Shown here in pieces: positions 8,251-17,210 of a DNA stretch of 64,000 bases. Made by a program: the position numbers and the translations under genes. The DNA is from Paenibacillus wynnii (GTDB taxonomy: Bacteria > Bacillota > Bacilli > Paenibacillales > Paenibacillaceae), in NCBI RefSeq assembly GCF_000757885.1, contig NZ_JQCR01000003.1, forward strand, positions 372,001-436,000, written 5' to 3'. The notes under the pieces are model-generated. The model saw only the letters and a program-made list of their open reading frames with translations. It made no database searches and was not told the origin of the DNA. Every line of letters begins with the position of its first letter. Position 1 is the stretch's first letter.

Positions 8251-9108
8251 ATGAAAGAAAGATTGCGCTGCGGGTGGAGAACTCTAGGATGCAGAATAAC
8301 CAAAGTTATGCTAATAGCTGTGACAGGGGTAGTAGCTATGATTCCTGTACCAGTAGCTGTGGCCGCGAGTCACGCCGTATCTCCAACCCATACGAACTCA
8401 GCCCGTAGTCAAGTAGCCCTAATTATTGATGACCTTGGCAATGGATTGAGAGGTACAGAGGAAATATTTAACCTTCCGGTAAAGCTTACGGTCGCGGTGA
8501 TGCCCTTCTTGTCCACTACAGTAGCAGATGCTACACGCGCCCATAATCGGGGGGATGACGTCCTTCTCCACCTTCCGATGGAGCCTCGTAACGGCAAGCC
8601 GGAATGGCTGGGACCCGGAGCGGTCTTAGCAACCATGAGCGATGATGAGGTTCGCGAACGGGTGGAGGCTGCTTTAGATAATGTACCTTATGCAATTGGA
8701 ATAAATAATCATATGGGCTCTAAAGTCACCAGCGATGAGCGAGTGATGAGGATTGTGTTATCGGTATGCCGTGAAAGAGGTCTATTCTTCGTAGACAGCA
8801 AAACCAATTTTAGATCTGTTGTCGGCAAAATGTCGGAGGAAATGGGATTGCCCCGAATAGAGAATCAAGTATTTCTTGATAATACGCATAGCTCATTGTA
8901 TGTTTTACAGCAAATGCGTCTAGTGAGACAAAAAGCAATGAAATCTCACTACTGTGTAACCATTGGCCATGTGGGCATTCAAGGAATAGAAACTGCCGCA
9001 GGCATTCGCAGTGGTATTGATGAAATGAAGGGTAGTGTAGAATTTATAGGAATATCTGATCTGCTAAAGGCTGAAGGGAAATGGGGTACAGAGCCTAGAT
9101 TTCCGTAA
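8251..9108 (+). CDS. Divergent polysaccharide deacetylase (YibQ-like)
   Basis: A 285-residue protein starting at ATG 8251 behind GGGGAGTG. It has an N-terminal hydrophobic export segment (about residues 12-35). Then come VALIIDDLGNG (two Asp at the metal site), VAVMPFL, DVLLHLPMEP with a metal-ligand-type His, INNHMGS (second His position) and a C-terminal strand with TIGHVG. This is the divergent deacetylase family, often annotated YibQ/DUF610. It probably acts outside the membrane on cell-wall or spore-wall glycan. Its last 14 bases overlap the convergent CwlD-like amidase gene, and deacetylases of this fold act with CwlD in spore cortex maturation. Confidence 0.8.
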   Translation: MKERLRCGWRTLGCRITKVMLIAVTGVVAMIPVPVAVAASHAVSPTHTNSARSQVALIIDDLGNGLRGTEEIFNLPVKLTVAVMPFLSTTVADATRAHNRGDDVLLHLPMEPRNGKPEWLGPGAVLATMSDDEVRERVEAALDNVPYAIGINNHMGSKVTSDERVMRIVLSVCRERGLFFVDSKTNFRSVVGKMSEEMGLPRIENQVFLDNTHSSLYVLQQMRLVRQKAMKSHYCVTIGHVGIQGIETAAGIRSGIDEMKGSVEFIGISDLLKAEGKWGTEPRFP

Positions 9109-9823
9109 GGTATACAGCAATTCCGTTGGCAATGGCTTTTGCTATTTCCTTCTGGCCTTGTGGACTGTAGAGCTTGACCCGATCAATAGGACTGCTAATA
9201 AATCCCGCCTCAACAATTACTGTTGTGGCGGTTATTTTATTTAGCAGAAAGAACGGCTTTCCATGCTCAGGTCTGATATTGACGTCATACAGCTGATTTA
9301 GCTGATTTTGAATCGCCTTTGCCAGGATGTAGCTGCGCCCTTCCTTACGATACAGGACAAGCGGCCCATTCTTGGTTGAAGAAGGTGCCCAATTTACATG
9401 TATGCTGACAACCACAGAAGTGGGAATAGCGTCAGCCAGTCCTTTCCGCTGGGTTAAATCACGACGATGACGAGATGAGCTAGGGAACCATCGGTTCTCA
9501 TCGCTGAGTGCATAATCATCGAAACGATTTAGAACAGCATCTAAACCGTTACTTCGCAAAATTAAATACAGCTTGCGTGATATTGCAAGTGTAAGGTCTT
9601 TTTCCAGAGTTGAACCGTAAGAGGTTCCTCCATCGACACCGCCATGTCCGGCGTCAATCAGAATCACACGCTGATCATTCCCGAGTATAAATGGCGACTG
9701 TTTCGAATTTTGTTCAGGAGCAGCGTAAGTATAGTCAAAGCCCGTTGCCAAGAATAGGGAACTCGTAATTAACGTAATAAGAAGCCTTTTAACCTTTATC
9801 CCCAAGGGAATCACAACCTTCAC
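9095..9823 (-). CDS. cwlD: CwlD-like N-acetylmuramoyl-L-alanine amidase
   Basis: A 242-residue Amidase_3 enzyme with an N-terminal membrane or signal segment (about residues 12-34). Zinc-site motifs are VILIDAGHGGVDGG (His), an E in STLEKDLTL, VSIHVNWAP (His) and the catalytic-type Glu in TTVIVEAGFISS. Length and architecture match CwlD, which removes peptide side chains from muramic acid so that muramic delta-lactam can form in spore cortex. The exact start is uncertain: GTG 9823, GTG 9814 and TTG 9805 are in frame and none has a clear ribosome site. It is convergent with the deacetylase gene and overlaps it by 14 bp. Confidence 0.78.
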   Translation of the reverse strand: MKVVIPLGIKVKRLLITLITSSLFLATGFDYTYAAPEQNSKQSPFILGNDQRVILIDAGHGGVDGGTSYGSTLEKDLTLAISRKLYLILRSNGLDAVLNRFDDYALSDENRWFPSSSRHRRDLTQRKGLADAIPTSVVVSIHVNWAPSSTKNGPLVLYRKEGRSYILAKAIQNQLNQLYDVNIRPEHGKPFFLLNKITATTVIVEAGFISSPIDRVKLYSPQGQKEIAKAIANGIAVYLTEI

Positions 9824-9966
9824 AAGAGATACTTTGTTAGATTGTGCTTTTCAAGGGAAATCTATTCGAGCTTATACCCACTGTTTAGAACGTACGAGAA
9901 CGGTGCAAACTAAGAATACTGATAACTTTTTTTAATCCTAATAGTATTCGAAAGGAGTGGGCTCTA

Positions 9967-10152
9967 ATGGCTTCAAAGGGTGGTGACGAGTTAGTGAAAT
10001 ATATTACCGAAAAGGTAGTCATATATATGGAAGACCCGCGCAGCCGTCGTTCAGAAGTGCCCAAGCAGCCCTGGTCACAGAAATGGTTTGGGATGCTACC
10101 GCTTGGCCTATCCATTTGGCGTAGTAAGTGGAACCGCAAAAACAAGGAATAA
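9967..10152 (+). CDS. yqzE: YqzE-like protein
   Basis: A 61-residue protein with a good ribosome site (GAAAGGAGTGGG). It shows the YqzE pattern: DELVKYITEKVVIYMEDPRS at the N-terminus, then WSQKWFGMLPLGLSIW and a basic tail. In Bacillus subtilis yqzE lies just after the comG competence operon and not far from yqhG-yqhH. Here yqhG and yqhH lie just downstream in the opposite direction, while comG is absent. Function unknown. A hairpin terminator follows. Confidence 0.8.
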   Translation: MASKGGDELVKYITEKVVIYMEDPRSRRSEVPKQPWSQKWFGMLPLGLSIWRSKWNRKNKE

Positions 10153-10157
10153 GTACA

Positions 10158-10200
10158 AAACAACCTTCGAAGCATTGGGCTCGAAGGTTGTTTTTCTTTT
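10158..10200 (+). terminator. Rho-independent terminator after yqzE
   Basis: A 12-bp perfect stem (AACAACCTTCGA / TCGAAGGTTGTT) with a 10-nt loop and a T-rich run. It may serve both yqzE and the convergent secreted-protein gene. Confidence 0.9.
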
Positions 10201-10215
10201 AGTATACTTTGGGTA

Positions 10216-11229
10216 TCAGTTACTCGTTGTGGAAACCTGATGTAATGTTCCGTATTGCTGAAGGAGAGATAGCGGAACGAATCGTCTGCCTTGTGGCCCG
10301 ATGGCAGTATACAGTTTGTTTATACTACCTGTTCCCGATCCCTCAGTCTGAGGTTCTGCCGTCCAGATCTGATATCCCGTAATCATGAGCGGAGCACCCA
10401 CACTTTCATTTTGACCAGCGGACTGAAATACGAGATTCCCCTTACGTTTCAGCAAAGCAGAAAAGTCGTTATCGCTAGTCATGGGCAGCTTGGGATTCGT
10501 CAGCCAGAGCAAATTGTCATAGGGATCAGACGACTGATTGGTTTGGTAGACCTCCCGGGGTGACAGGTTAGATTCACCCGTAAGGCCATGATTCGCAGCG
10601 GTTACTGCCTTTTTAAGTAATGCTTCTGCTTTGCTGGAATTCCACGGCAAAACTTCGGGCACAGCAGCATTAATGAACAGCTTTTTCCCAGAGATCGAAA
10701 CTTCCCATAACGGCAGAAGAGGGGCATACAGTGGTGTCAATGTCAGATTTCCTGAAGTAGTAGATGTAATAAGTCCTTCCTGCACCAGTAACTGGCGCAG
10801 TTCTTTCAAGCTGTATGGCAGACCTTCATATCCTGCCCCGTATTCGCTTAACATGTACCCGCCTTCATTCTTAGCGGTAATAATCAGATAGCCGATGCGT
10901 TGTTTACCCTTCATCACATTGACAAGCCAGCTGTGAGTTCCAGGTCCTAAAGGATAGTACTCGCTTTGTGCACCCTTCCAATCCTTAAAGGTTGCTTCTT
11001 CAGCCAGCTTGTCTATATGAAGCTGGACGAAGTCCTTGAGCGTGCCCGGAGCGGGAGCGGTTGTCATGTTCAAATCAGGAGTGGCGTTCTTATATGCCGT
11101 AACCGAATTTCCAGTAGCAGCGAGCGGTACAGGGAAACTAAAGCTCGCCGTCGCCAGCCCTATGCTTATTAGCAGGAAGAAGCAAGCCTTTTTCCCGGCA
11201 GAATTCCTCCACCGATCTTTTCTTTTCAT
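10216..11229 (-). CDS. Secreted protein of unknown function
   Basis: A 337-residue protein with a signal peptide: basic start KRKDRWRNSAGKK, hydrophobic ACFFLLISIGLA, probable cleavage after PLAATG. The mature part contains SWLVNVMKGKQRIGYLIITAKNEGG, LPLWEVSISGKKLFINA and a C-terminal GPQGRRFVPLSLL segment, which suggests an all-beta extracellular domain. I do not recognise the family. It sits alone between yqzE and yqhG, the interval that holds the tapA-sipW-tasA and sinIR genes in Bacillus subtilis. It shows no similarity to those. Confidence 0.75.
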   Translation of the reverse strand: MKRKDRWRNSAGKKACFFLLISIGLATASFSFPVPLAATGNSVTAYKNATPDLNMTTAPAPGTLKDFVQLHIDKLAEEATFKDWKGAQSEYYPLGPGTHSWLVNVMKGKQRIGYLIITAKNEGGYMLSEYGAGYEGLPYSLKELRQLLVQEGLITSTTSGNLTLTPLYAPLLPLWEVSISGKKLFINAAVPEVLPWNSSKAEALLKKAVTAANHGLTGESNLSPREVYQTNQSSDPYDNLLWLTNPKLPMTSDNDFSALLKRKGNLVFQSAGQNESVGAPLMITGYQIWTAEPQTEGSGTGSINKLYTAIGPQGRRFVPLSLLQQYGTLHQVSTTSN

Positions 11230-11371
11230 GTGGATCGTTCACCTTTCCTATTCCGGATGCCCTTAACTTTATTGTAGAGGACAAGCTCCGAAAAGAGTGT
11301 TACTTGCTGTCGGGCGGGACCTCGCGATTTCTCTTGTTATTTTGCCTGCTTTTAGCGAGAGGGGTCACATC

Positions 11372-12322
11372 CTACGTACTTCGCAGATGAAACAGACCGT
11401 AGGTTATTGCGGAAACTGTAACTTTGGGTTCGTATTGCCAAACGGTTTCTTTATGCCGCCTTGAATACTGCTCTTCCACAGCTAACCGCTTTTCTTCATC
11501 CGGCTCCTTCAACATCTCTTCGTAATACACGTCTATGATGGCCAGCTCCAGCCGCAAACGTTCCCGAGCTTCTTCTGCCCAGCTGTAATCCAGTTCTGCA
11601 AGCTTAGAGGTAAGATAGGCCTCCAGCCGTTCTGTGCCTACAGTTGGAGACATTTCGTAGGGTTTTATATGAACATTTTCCGGGAGGCGGGGTGTAAGCT
11701 GAAGCGATCCCAATGTTAGCTTTTTCTCGAAATGATCAACAATAACCCCGCTGGCAAGAGATATTCCGATAAAGTTCAATTGTTCGCATTTTAAATCGCA
11801 GGTCATTTCAACCTTAAAACATACACCGAGCCAAGGTTCATAGGACGCCGAGAATAATGTGGTTCGTTGTCTGGCCCCAGGTTCTTCGAACAAATATAAG
11901 CATTTGCCTTCATCTTGGGCTGCCGTCCAAATCTGCCGCAAACGTTTGCTGCCATAGATAATGTCCTCCCGGCGAATCATACCTGGTCCCAACCACGGGG
12001 CTGTGGGGGCTACGCCGAAGTAGCGGGATAGAATGCTGTCCTGTGGATTAGAAGCCGGGGCTGTCCCCGGTGCACTACTGCTTGGATTCGTCATTTCATC
12101 GTATTTCTCTGGATCAAAAACGAAATTAAAGGATAGAGTCTCCGGAACAACACCCGTTCGCTCTACGAACCCCCAGTAATAAGGACGGTCTGTCAGCATC
12201 CGGTCCGCACGCGGTGAGAGCTTCACCGTAACATGATGTGGTGACTTTTCAATAATGGAGCATTCTGTAGCTTCCAGGTAATCCATGACTTGTGTTCTAA
12301 TTTGCTGTGGGGTTAGGGTCAT
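11372..12322 (-). CDS. yqhG: YqhG family protein
   Basis: A 316-residue protein matching the YqhG pattern: an N-terminal QQIRTQVMDYLEATECSIIEK, then LTDRPYYWGFVERTG, and EPWLGVCFKVEMTCDLK in the middle. A poorly conserved insert of about 20 residues (SSSAPGTAPASN) lies near residue 100. The start ATG overlaps the stop of yqhH by 4 bp, so the two are translated together. Biochemical function unknown; the pairing with the SNF2-type helicase YqhH is conserved in Bacillales. Confidence 0.82.
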   Translation of the reverse strand: MTLTPQQIRTQVMDYLEATECSIIEKSPHHVTVKLSPRADRMLTDRPYYWGFVERTGVVPETLSFNFVFDPEKYDEMTNPSSSAPGTAPASNPQDSILSRYFGVAPTAPWLGPGMIRREDIIYGSKRLRQIWTAAQDEGKCLYLFEEPGARQRTTLFSASYEPWLGVCFKVEMTCDLKCEQLNFIGISLASGVIVDHFEKKLTLGSLQLTPRLPENVHIKPYEMSPTVGTERLEAYLTSKLAELDYSWAEEARERLRLELAIIDVYYEEMLKEPDEEKRLAVEEQYSRRHKETVWQYEPKVTVSAITYGLFHLRST

Positions 12323-14043
12323 GTTGCACCATCTTTCAATTCACTTAACGATTCACCGATTAGATCCACTTTATTTCGAAGTTCCTCGTCGCTTCCTGCT
12401 TCGAGAATAATTTTATAGAGACTTTTCTCCAGTGATTCCTTTTTCTCGAAACGCTCCAGAATTACATCCAGCCCGCCAATGACCATCTCGAACATATTAA
12501 TTTTTTCATGAAGTAAATGAAGAATATGCTCTTCAATAGTGCCTTCAGTGGACAAATTATAGATGACAACATCATGCTCTTGGCCCAACCGATGAACACG
12601 TCCGATTCTCTGTTCTACCCGCATAGGGTTCCAGGGAAGATCGAAATTGATCATATGATGGCAAAATTGCAGGTTAATACCTTCGCCTCCGGCTTCCGTT
12701 GCTATCATCACCTGAGCACGCCCGCGGAATAAATCCATCATCCAGTCCTTTTTGCCACGGTTCATACCACCGGAATAAGGAACGCATTGGATACCATGAT
12801 CCCGAAAATACTGCATTAAATACTCTTGAGTGGCCCGGTATTCGGTGAACACAATAACCTTTTCATTCATCTCTTTGATAAGCGCGATGGTTGTTTCGGC
12901 TTTGGTATTGGTTTTGACGGTACGGATCATCTGCAGTAAATCCATCATACGCTCGCGTTTTGGGGAGTCGGGAGGGAGCTTCTTCATCAAATTGACCAGA
13001 GTAAGGAATACAGCATCCCGGCTACTACAGACTTCCCGTTGAAGCGTAACCAATGAAAGCATACTTGTAAGATTGCCGCCGGACTCCTGATATTGGTCTT
13101 TGACAAAAGCGGTAACTCCGTCATATAATACTTTTTCCTCGGCTGACAGAGTGAGTGGAATATTTCGGACCTTACGTTTTGTAAAGACTACCGGACCCTC
13201 TCCCCGTCGATTTCGAATCATGACTTTGGAAAGCGCGCCTTTAAGCTGTTCTTCATTTTTAGGCAGCCGTTTATCCACGACAAAATTGCTGGCGAAATCG
13301 CTCTGATTGCCAAGTTGACCCGGCTTCAGCAGTGTGATTAGGTTAAACAATTCGCCCAGATCATTCTGTACAGGAGTGGCAGTGAGCAGTAAACAATATT
13401 TTTTACGCAGCTGTTGTACAAATATATAATTGGTCGTTTTTTTATTTTTCAACTTATGCGCTTCATCGATAATCAACAAATCGTATTCATTATTCAGCAG
13501 AATCTCTTTATGGGGATCTCGTTTGGCAGTGTCCATTGAGGCAACGACGATATTATTATCCCAAGAATATAATTTTTTCTGGGCAACAGCCGAGATCCCG
13601 AACTTGGAATTCAACTCGCGCACCCACTGTAGAACTAGAGAAGCAGGCACGAGGATAAGAACTTTGGAGACAAGTCCGCGAACGATATATTCTTTTAAAA
13701 TAAGCCCTGCTTCGATCGTCTTTCCCAATCCCACTTCATCAGCAAGGATCGCCCGCCCAGACATTTGAAACAGCACTTTATGTGCCGTATCCATCTGGTG
13801 GGGTAGAGGGGACAGTCCGGATAAATGCTTCATACACTGCAGCTCCGTGAAGCTTGTGACTAAATCGGATTCCTCACCTTGAACAGCTAGCTGTGATAAT
13901 TTCCAGTCTCCCCAAGGGCCGCCTTTGTCTAGTCTAGACTCCAAATCCATCAGCCAACTGCGGTCAAAGGATAGAGGAACCGGCATTACGGGTGTAGACT
14001 CCAGCCCCTTTTCGGGCATGGAACTGCGGAATAATTGTGTCAT
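12319..14043 (-). CDS. yqhH: SNF2-family helicase YqhH
   Basis: A 574-residue Snf2-type ATPase. Motif I is LADEVGLGKTIEAGL (about residue 96), motif II LLIIDEAHKLKN, motif III LLLTATPVQN; the second lobe has VFTEYRAT, IATEAGGEGINLQF and QRIGRVHRLGQ (arginine finger region). These are translocases or remodellers acting on nucleic acid rather than unwinding helicases. A CACCTCC (GGAGGTG) ribosome site precedes the start. It forms a two-gene operon with yqhG, diverging from nrdJ. Confidence 0.88.
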   Translation of the reverse strand: MTQLFRSSMPEKGLESTPVMPVPLSFDRSWLMDLESRLDKGGPWGDWKLSQLAVQGEESDLVTSFTELQCMKHLSGLSPLPHQMDTAHKVLFQMSGRAILADEVGLGKTIEAGLILKEYIVRGLVSKVLILVPASLVLQWVRELNSKFGISAVAQKKLYSWDNNIVVASMDTAKRDPHKEILLNNEYDLLIIDEAHKLKNKKTTNYIFVQQLRKKYCLLLTATPVQNDLGELFNLITLLKPGQLGNQSDFASNFVVDKRLPKNEEQLKGALSKVMIRNRRGEGPVVFTKRKVRNIPLTLSAEEKVLYDGVTAFVKDQYQESGGNLTSMLSLVTLQREVCSSRDAVFLTLVNLMKKLPPDSPKRERMMDLLQMIRTVKTNTKAETTIALIKEMNEKVIVFTEYRATQEYLMQYFRDHGIQCVPYSGGMNRGKKDWMMDLFRGRAQVMIATEAGGEGINLQFCHHMINFDLPWNPMRVEQRIGRVHRLGQEHDVVIYNLSTEGTIEEHILHLLHEKINMFEMVIGGLDVILERFEKKESLEKSLYKIILEAGSDEELRNKVDLIGESLSELKDGAT

Positions 14044-14190
14044 ATATCATCCACCTCCGGTGCGAATTACATAGTGATCCGTAGAAGTAGTATGCTCGTA
14101 AAAGAGAGAATTCATAACCTAGAGTGAGATAATGCAGGGTGAATTGCTGAAATTTAGGCAGATGGACACTTTTTTCGGAAAAGACCTGTG

Positions 14191-14239
14191 ATACAATATG
14201 TGGTATAGTTTATAGATGGGCGCACACAATATATTGTGA
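14191..14239 (+). promoter_or_regulatory. Two NrdR boxes upstream of nrdJ
   Basis: ATACAATATGTGGTAT at 14191-14206 and ACACAATATATTGTGA at 14224-14239 fit the NrdR consensus ACACWATATMTWGTGT. Their centres are 33 bp apart, about three helical turns, the usual spacing of paired NrdR boxes. NrdR is an ATP/dATP-sensing repressor of ribonucleotide reductase genes. Confidence 0.85.
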
Positions 14240-14339
14240 CAATTGTTTTAAATCTGGGTTTAAATGTGGCAAAGAACGGTTATTTGTTATTGACAAGAAC
14301 AACTTCCTAATGTCGCTTTTAGAGAAAGAGACATCTGCC

Positions 14340-14415
14340 GGGAGGTTATTGTTGTGGGTCACAAAACGTGATAACCCACACCTGAAACGGAAGCACTATC
14401 ACATTTGCGGGAGGT
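14340..14415 (+). other. Structured nrdJ leader with two competing pairings
   Basis: The leader contains TGTGGGT pairing with ACCCACA (7 bp). The GTGATA inside that loop can instead pair with TATCAC nearer the ribosome site. The pairings cannot fully coexist, so a switch or attenuator is conceivable. No B12-box or other known riboswitch core is seen. Remaining parts of the 14044-14422 interval hold only the promoters and NrdR boxes. Confidence 0.35.
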
Positions 14416-14422
14416 TTTTTTA

Positions 14423-17074
14423 TTGAGTACAGTGGAACGTAATCAGCGTCTAGAGGGCCTGAGCGAGAAAATATTTCTGGACCGTTATGCTTGGAAGGAT
14501 GCCGACAGTAACAATGCCAAGGTAGGCGATGTCGTACTGGTTCTTACCAAGGACGATCCGAAGTTCCCAACGAAGGAAGTCGGCGAAATTGTGGAGCGCA
14601 GCGGTCAAATCGTGACGGTAAAGACTCGCCGAGGCGAGCATGTACAAACCGACGTTGAGAAGCTGACTCTTAATATTGAAAAAACACCTGAAGAAATGTG
14701 GGATCGACTGGCAGGAGCTATGGCTTCTGTTGAGAAGACGCCGGAGCTTCAGCAGGAATGGACAGGCAAATTCCGCAGTATTCTGGATGACTGGAAGCTG
14801 GTTCCCGGTGGACGTATTGCTGCGGGGGCAGGGGCGAGCGAAGAGCTTACTCTTTTCAACTGCTATGTAGTCCCTTCTCCGAAGGACAGCCGTGGCGGTA
14901 TCATGCAGACATTATCTGAAATGACGGAAATTATGGCTCGTGGCGGCGGAGTTGGAATTAATCTTTCCTCCTTACGTCCAAGACGAGCAATTGTCCGCGG
15001 TGTAAACGGTTCTTCAAGCGGCTCTGTATCCTGGGGCGGTCTGTTCAGTTACACGACAGGACTAATTGAGCAGGGGGGCAGCCGTCGCGGTGCGCTGATG
15101 CTGATGATTAATGATTGGCACCCGGATGTAGTGGATTTCATAACCGTGAAGCAAACCATGGGGCAAGTTACCAATGCCAATCTGTCCGTATGTGTGAGCA
15201 ACAGCTTCATGAAAGCTGTGAAGGAAGATTTGGATTGGGATTTGGTATTCCCGGATACTACGTATCCAGATTACAACGAAATTTGGGACGGAGACCTCGA
15301 CAAATGGAAAGCCGAAGGGCGCAGCGTTATCCATTACCGTACCGTCAAAGCACGTGACGTATGGCAGACCATTATTGAATCGGCATGGAAGTCGGCAGAG
15401 CCTGGTGTTGTCTTCATGGAATACTACAACCAGATGTCCAACAGCTGGTATTTCAATCCTATCATTTGTACAAACCCTTGCGGTGAGCAGGGTCTTCCAG
15501 GCTGGGGTGTCTGCAACTTGTCAGCTGTGAATCTCTCTAAATTCTATGACGAAGAGAAACATGATGTAGATTGGGAAGATCTTGCGACTACAACACGTTA
15601 TTCTGTACGATTCTTGGACAATGTTATTGATAAGACTCCTTACCATTTCCCGGAGAATGAAGCCAATCAGAAGCTCGAACGTCGTGTGGGCCTAGGTACC
15701 ATGGGATTGGCTGAGCTGATGATCAAGCTCAATATCCGTTACGGAAGTCCTGAATCGCTGGAGTTTTTGGACAAGCTGTACGGCTTCATGGCACGCGAGG
15801 CTTACTTAGCTTCTGCTGAGATTGCCGGCGAGAAGGGTTCCTTCCAAGCTTTTGATACTGAAAAATATCTGTTGAGCGGATTTATGAAAAACATCACCGA
15901 AACCTATCCGGAAGTAGGCGCAGCCATTCGTGAGAACGGAATGCGCAACGTAACCGTAATCACCCAAGCTCCTACCGGCAGTACCGGAACTATGGTGGGA
16001 ACTTCAACAGGAATTGAGCCTTATTTTGCCTTTAAATACTACCGCCAAAGCCGTCTCGGCTTCGATGAGCAGTTCGTACCGATTGCGCAAGAATGGCTGG
16101 AAGCCCATCCGGGTGAAGAACTTCCTGAATATTTCGTAACTTCAATGGATCTGTCAGCCAAAGATCACATCCGTGCCCAAGCTGCTATTCAACGTTGGGT
16201 GGACAGTTCGATTTCCAAGACAGCTAACTGCCCTGCCGATTTCACTGTTGAAGAGACGGCAGAATTGTACGAAATGGCCTTTGATTTAGGCTGTAAAGGT
16301 GTAACCATCTACCGTGATGGCAGCCGTGACGTACAAGTACTGCAAACAGAGAACAAGGAAGAGAAGAAGGATGCTCCTATAAAAGAAGAAGTTGTTGAAT
16401 CAGCAGCTTCTGAAGCTGAACTGACTGATCCTGTAGCTGCAAATGCAGCAGTAGCAAGCCCTGTACCGCAAGCTACCGCTAACGAGCTGGATAAACAATA
16501 CAAGAAACGCCCGCAGATTCTTCGTGGTGCTACCTATAAGATCAACACGCCATTTGGTATGGCTTATATAACAATCAACGATCTGGATGGAACTCCGGCA
16601 GAGATCTTCCTAAATGTAGGCAAGGCTGGTTCTGACGTATTCGCTATGGCAGAAGCTTTAGGTCGTGTCTGCTCCTTGTTCCTCCGTTATGGAGACCATG
16701 GTCAAAAGGTTGAACTGTTAATCAAACACTTGAAGGGGATCGGCGGTTCCGGCGCCATTGGATTTGGTGCAAATCGTGTAGAGTCCATAGCCGATGCTGT
16801 TGCCAAGGCCTTGGAAACCCATGTGTTGAACAACACGCAAGATGACCACATCCCAGCCCCTATAGCTGCAACTCTGGAACTTGAGGATTTCACGGACGCT
16901 TTAAATGCTGAACTGAACTCAGTAACTCTTACAGATGCTGGTCATGGTGGCCACGGCTCGCACAACCATGCAACATCTTCACGTGATCTCTGCCCATCCT
17001 GCGGCAGCGCATCCCTGGTGAATATCGAAGGCTGTAAGACTTGCAGTAATTGCGGATATAGCCGGTGTGGGTAA
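14423..17074 (+). CDS. nrdJ: Adenosylcobalamin-dependent (class II) ribonucleotide reductase
   Basis: An 883-residue enzyme that reduces ribonucleotides to deoxyribonucleotides using adenosylcobalamin. The TTG start at 14423 is chosen because GGGAGGTT at 14409-14416 precedes it. After a short N-terminal domain, LTLFNCYVVPSP carries the first redox cysteine and ICTNPCGEQGLPGWG carries the N-x-C-x-E radical-site residues. ITQAPTGSTGTMVGTSTG is the phosphate-binding region. About residues 640-690 form an Ala/Glu-rich linker. A second domain follows, and the end is a four-Cys zinc ribbon plus a terminal C-G that may pass electrons (CPSCGS, CKTCSNCGYSRCG). Transcription is probably repressed by NrdR through the paired upstream boxes. 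Confidence 0.93.
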   Translation: MSTVERNQRLEGLSEKIFLDRYAWKDADSNNAKVGDVVLVLTKDDPKFPTKEVGEIVERSGQIVTVKTRRGEHVQTDVEKLTLNIEKTPEEMWDRLAGAMASVEKTPELQQEWTGKFRSILDDWKLVPGGRIAAGAGASEELTLFNCYVVPSPKDSRGGIMQTLSEMTEIMARGGGVGINLSSLRPRRAIVRGVNGSSSGSVSWGGLFSYTTGLIEQGGSRRGALMLMINDWHPDVVDFITVKQTMGQVTNANLSVCVSNSFMKAVKEDLDWDLVFPDTTYPDYNEIWDGDLDKWKAEGRSVIHYRTVKARDVWQTIIESAWKSAEPGVVFMEYYNQMSNSWYFNPIICTNPCGEQGLPGWGVCNLSAVNLSKFYDEEKHDVDWEDLATTTRYSVRFLDNVIDKTPYHFPENEANQKLERRVGLGTMGLAELMIKLNIRYGSPESLEFLDKLYGFMAREAYLASAEIAGEKGSFQAFDTEKYLLSGFMKNITETYPEVGAAIRENGMRNVTVITQAPTGSTGTMVGTSTGIEPYFAFKYYRQSRLGFDEQFVPIAQEWLEAHPGEELPEYFVTSMDLSAKDHIRAQAAIQRWVDSSISKTANCPADFTVEETAELYEMAFDLGCKGVTIYRDGSRDVQVLQTENKEEKKDAPIKEEVVESAASEAELTDPVAANAAVASPVPQATANELDKQYKKRPQILRGATYKINTPFGMAYITINDLDGTPAEIFLNVGKAGSDVFAMAEALGRVCSLFLRYGDHGQKVELLIKHLKGIGGSGAIGFGANRVESIADAVAKALETHVLNNTQDDHIPAPIAATLELEDFTDALNAELNSVTLTDAGHGGHGSHNHATSSRDLCPSCGSASLVNIEGCKTCSNCGYSRCG

Positions 17075-17130
17075 GGTTATCTAGGGAGTAAGTTAGCAAG
17101 TGTGTATCACTTTTTAATGTGCAACCTGAA

Positions 17131-17170
17131 AAAGGCTGCCGAGAAACTTCTCGGCAGCCTTCTTGTGTTC
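17131..17170 (+). terminator. Terminator between nrdJ and the convergent cdr-like gene
   Basis: Perfect stem AGGCTGCCGAGA / TCTCGGCAGCCT with a short AACT-type loop. The A-run on one side and T-rich tail on the other allow use from both strands. Confidence 0.88.
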
Positions 17171-17210
17171 TTGTACAGGATAATTGATTTATCACCTGCG
17201 AAATGAAAGA

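Noticed and set aside
14240..14422. Cobalamin riboswitch upstream of the B12-dependent reductase
   Set aside because: No B12 box or typical multi-stem core seen; the NrdR boxes explain regulation better.
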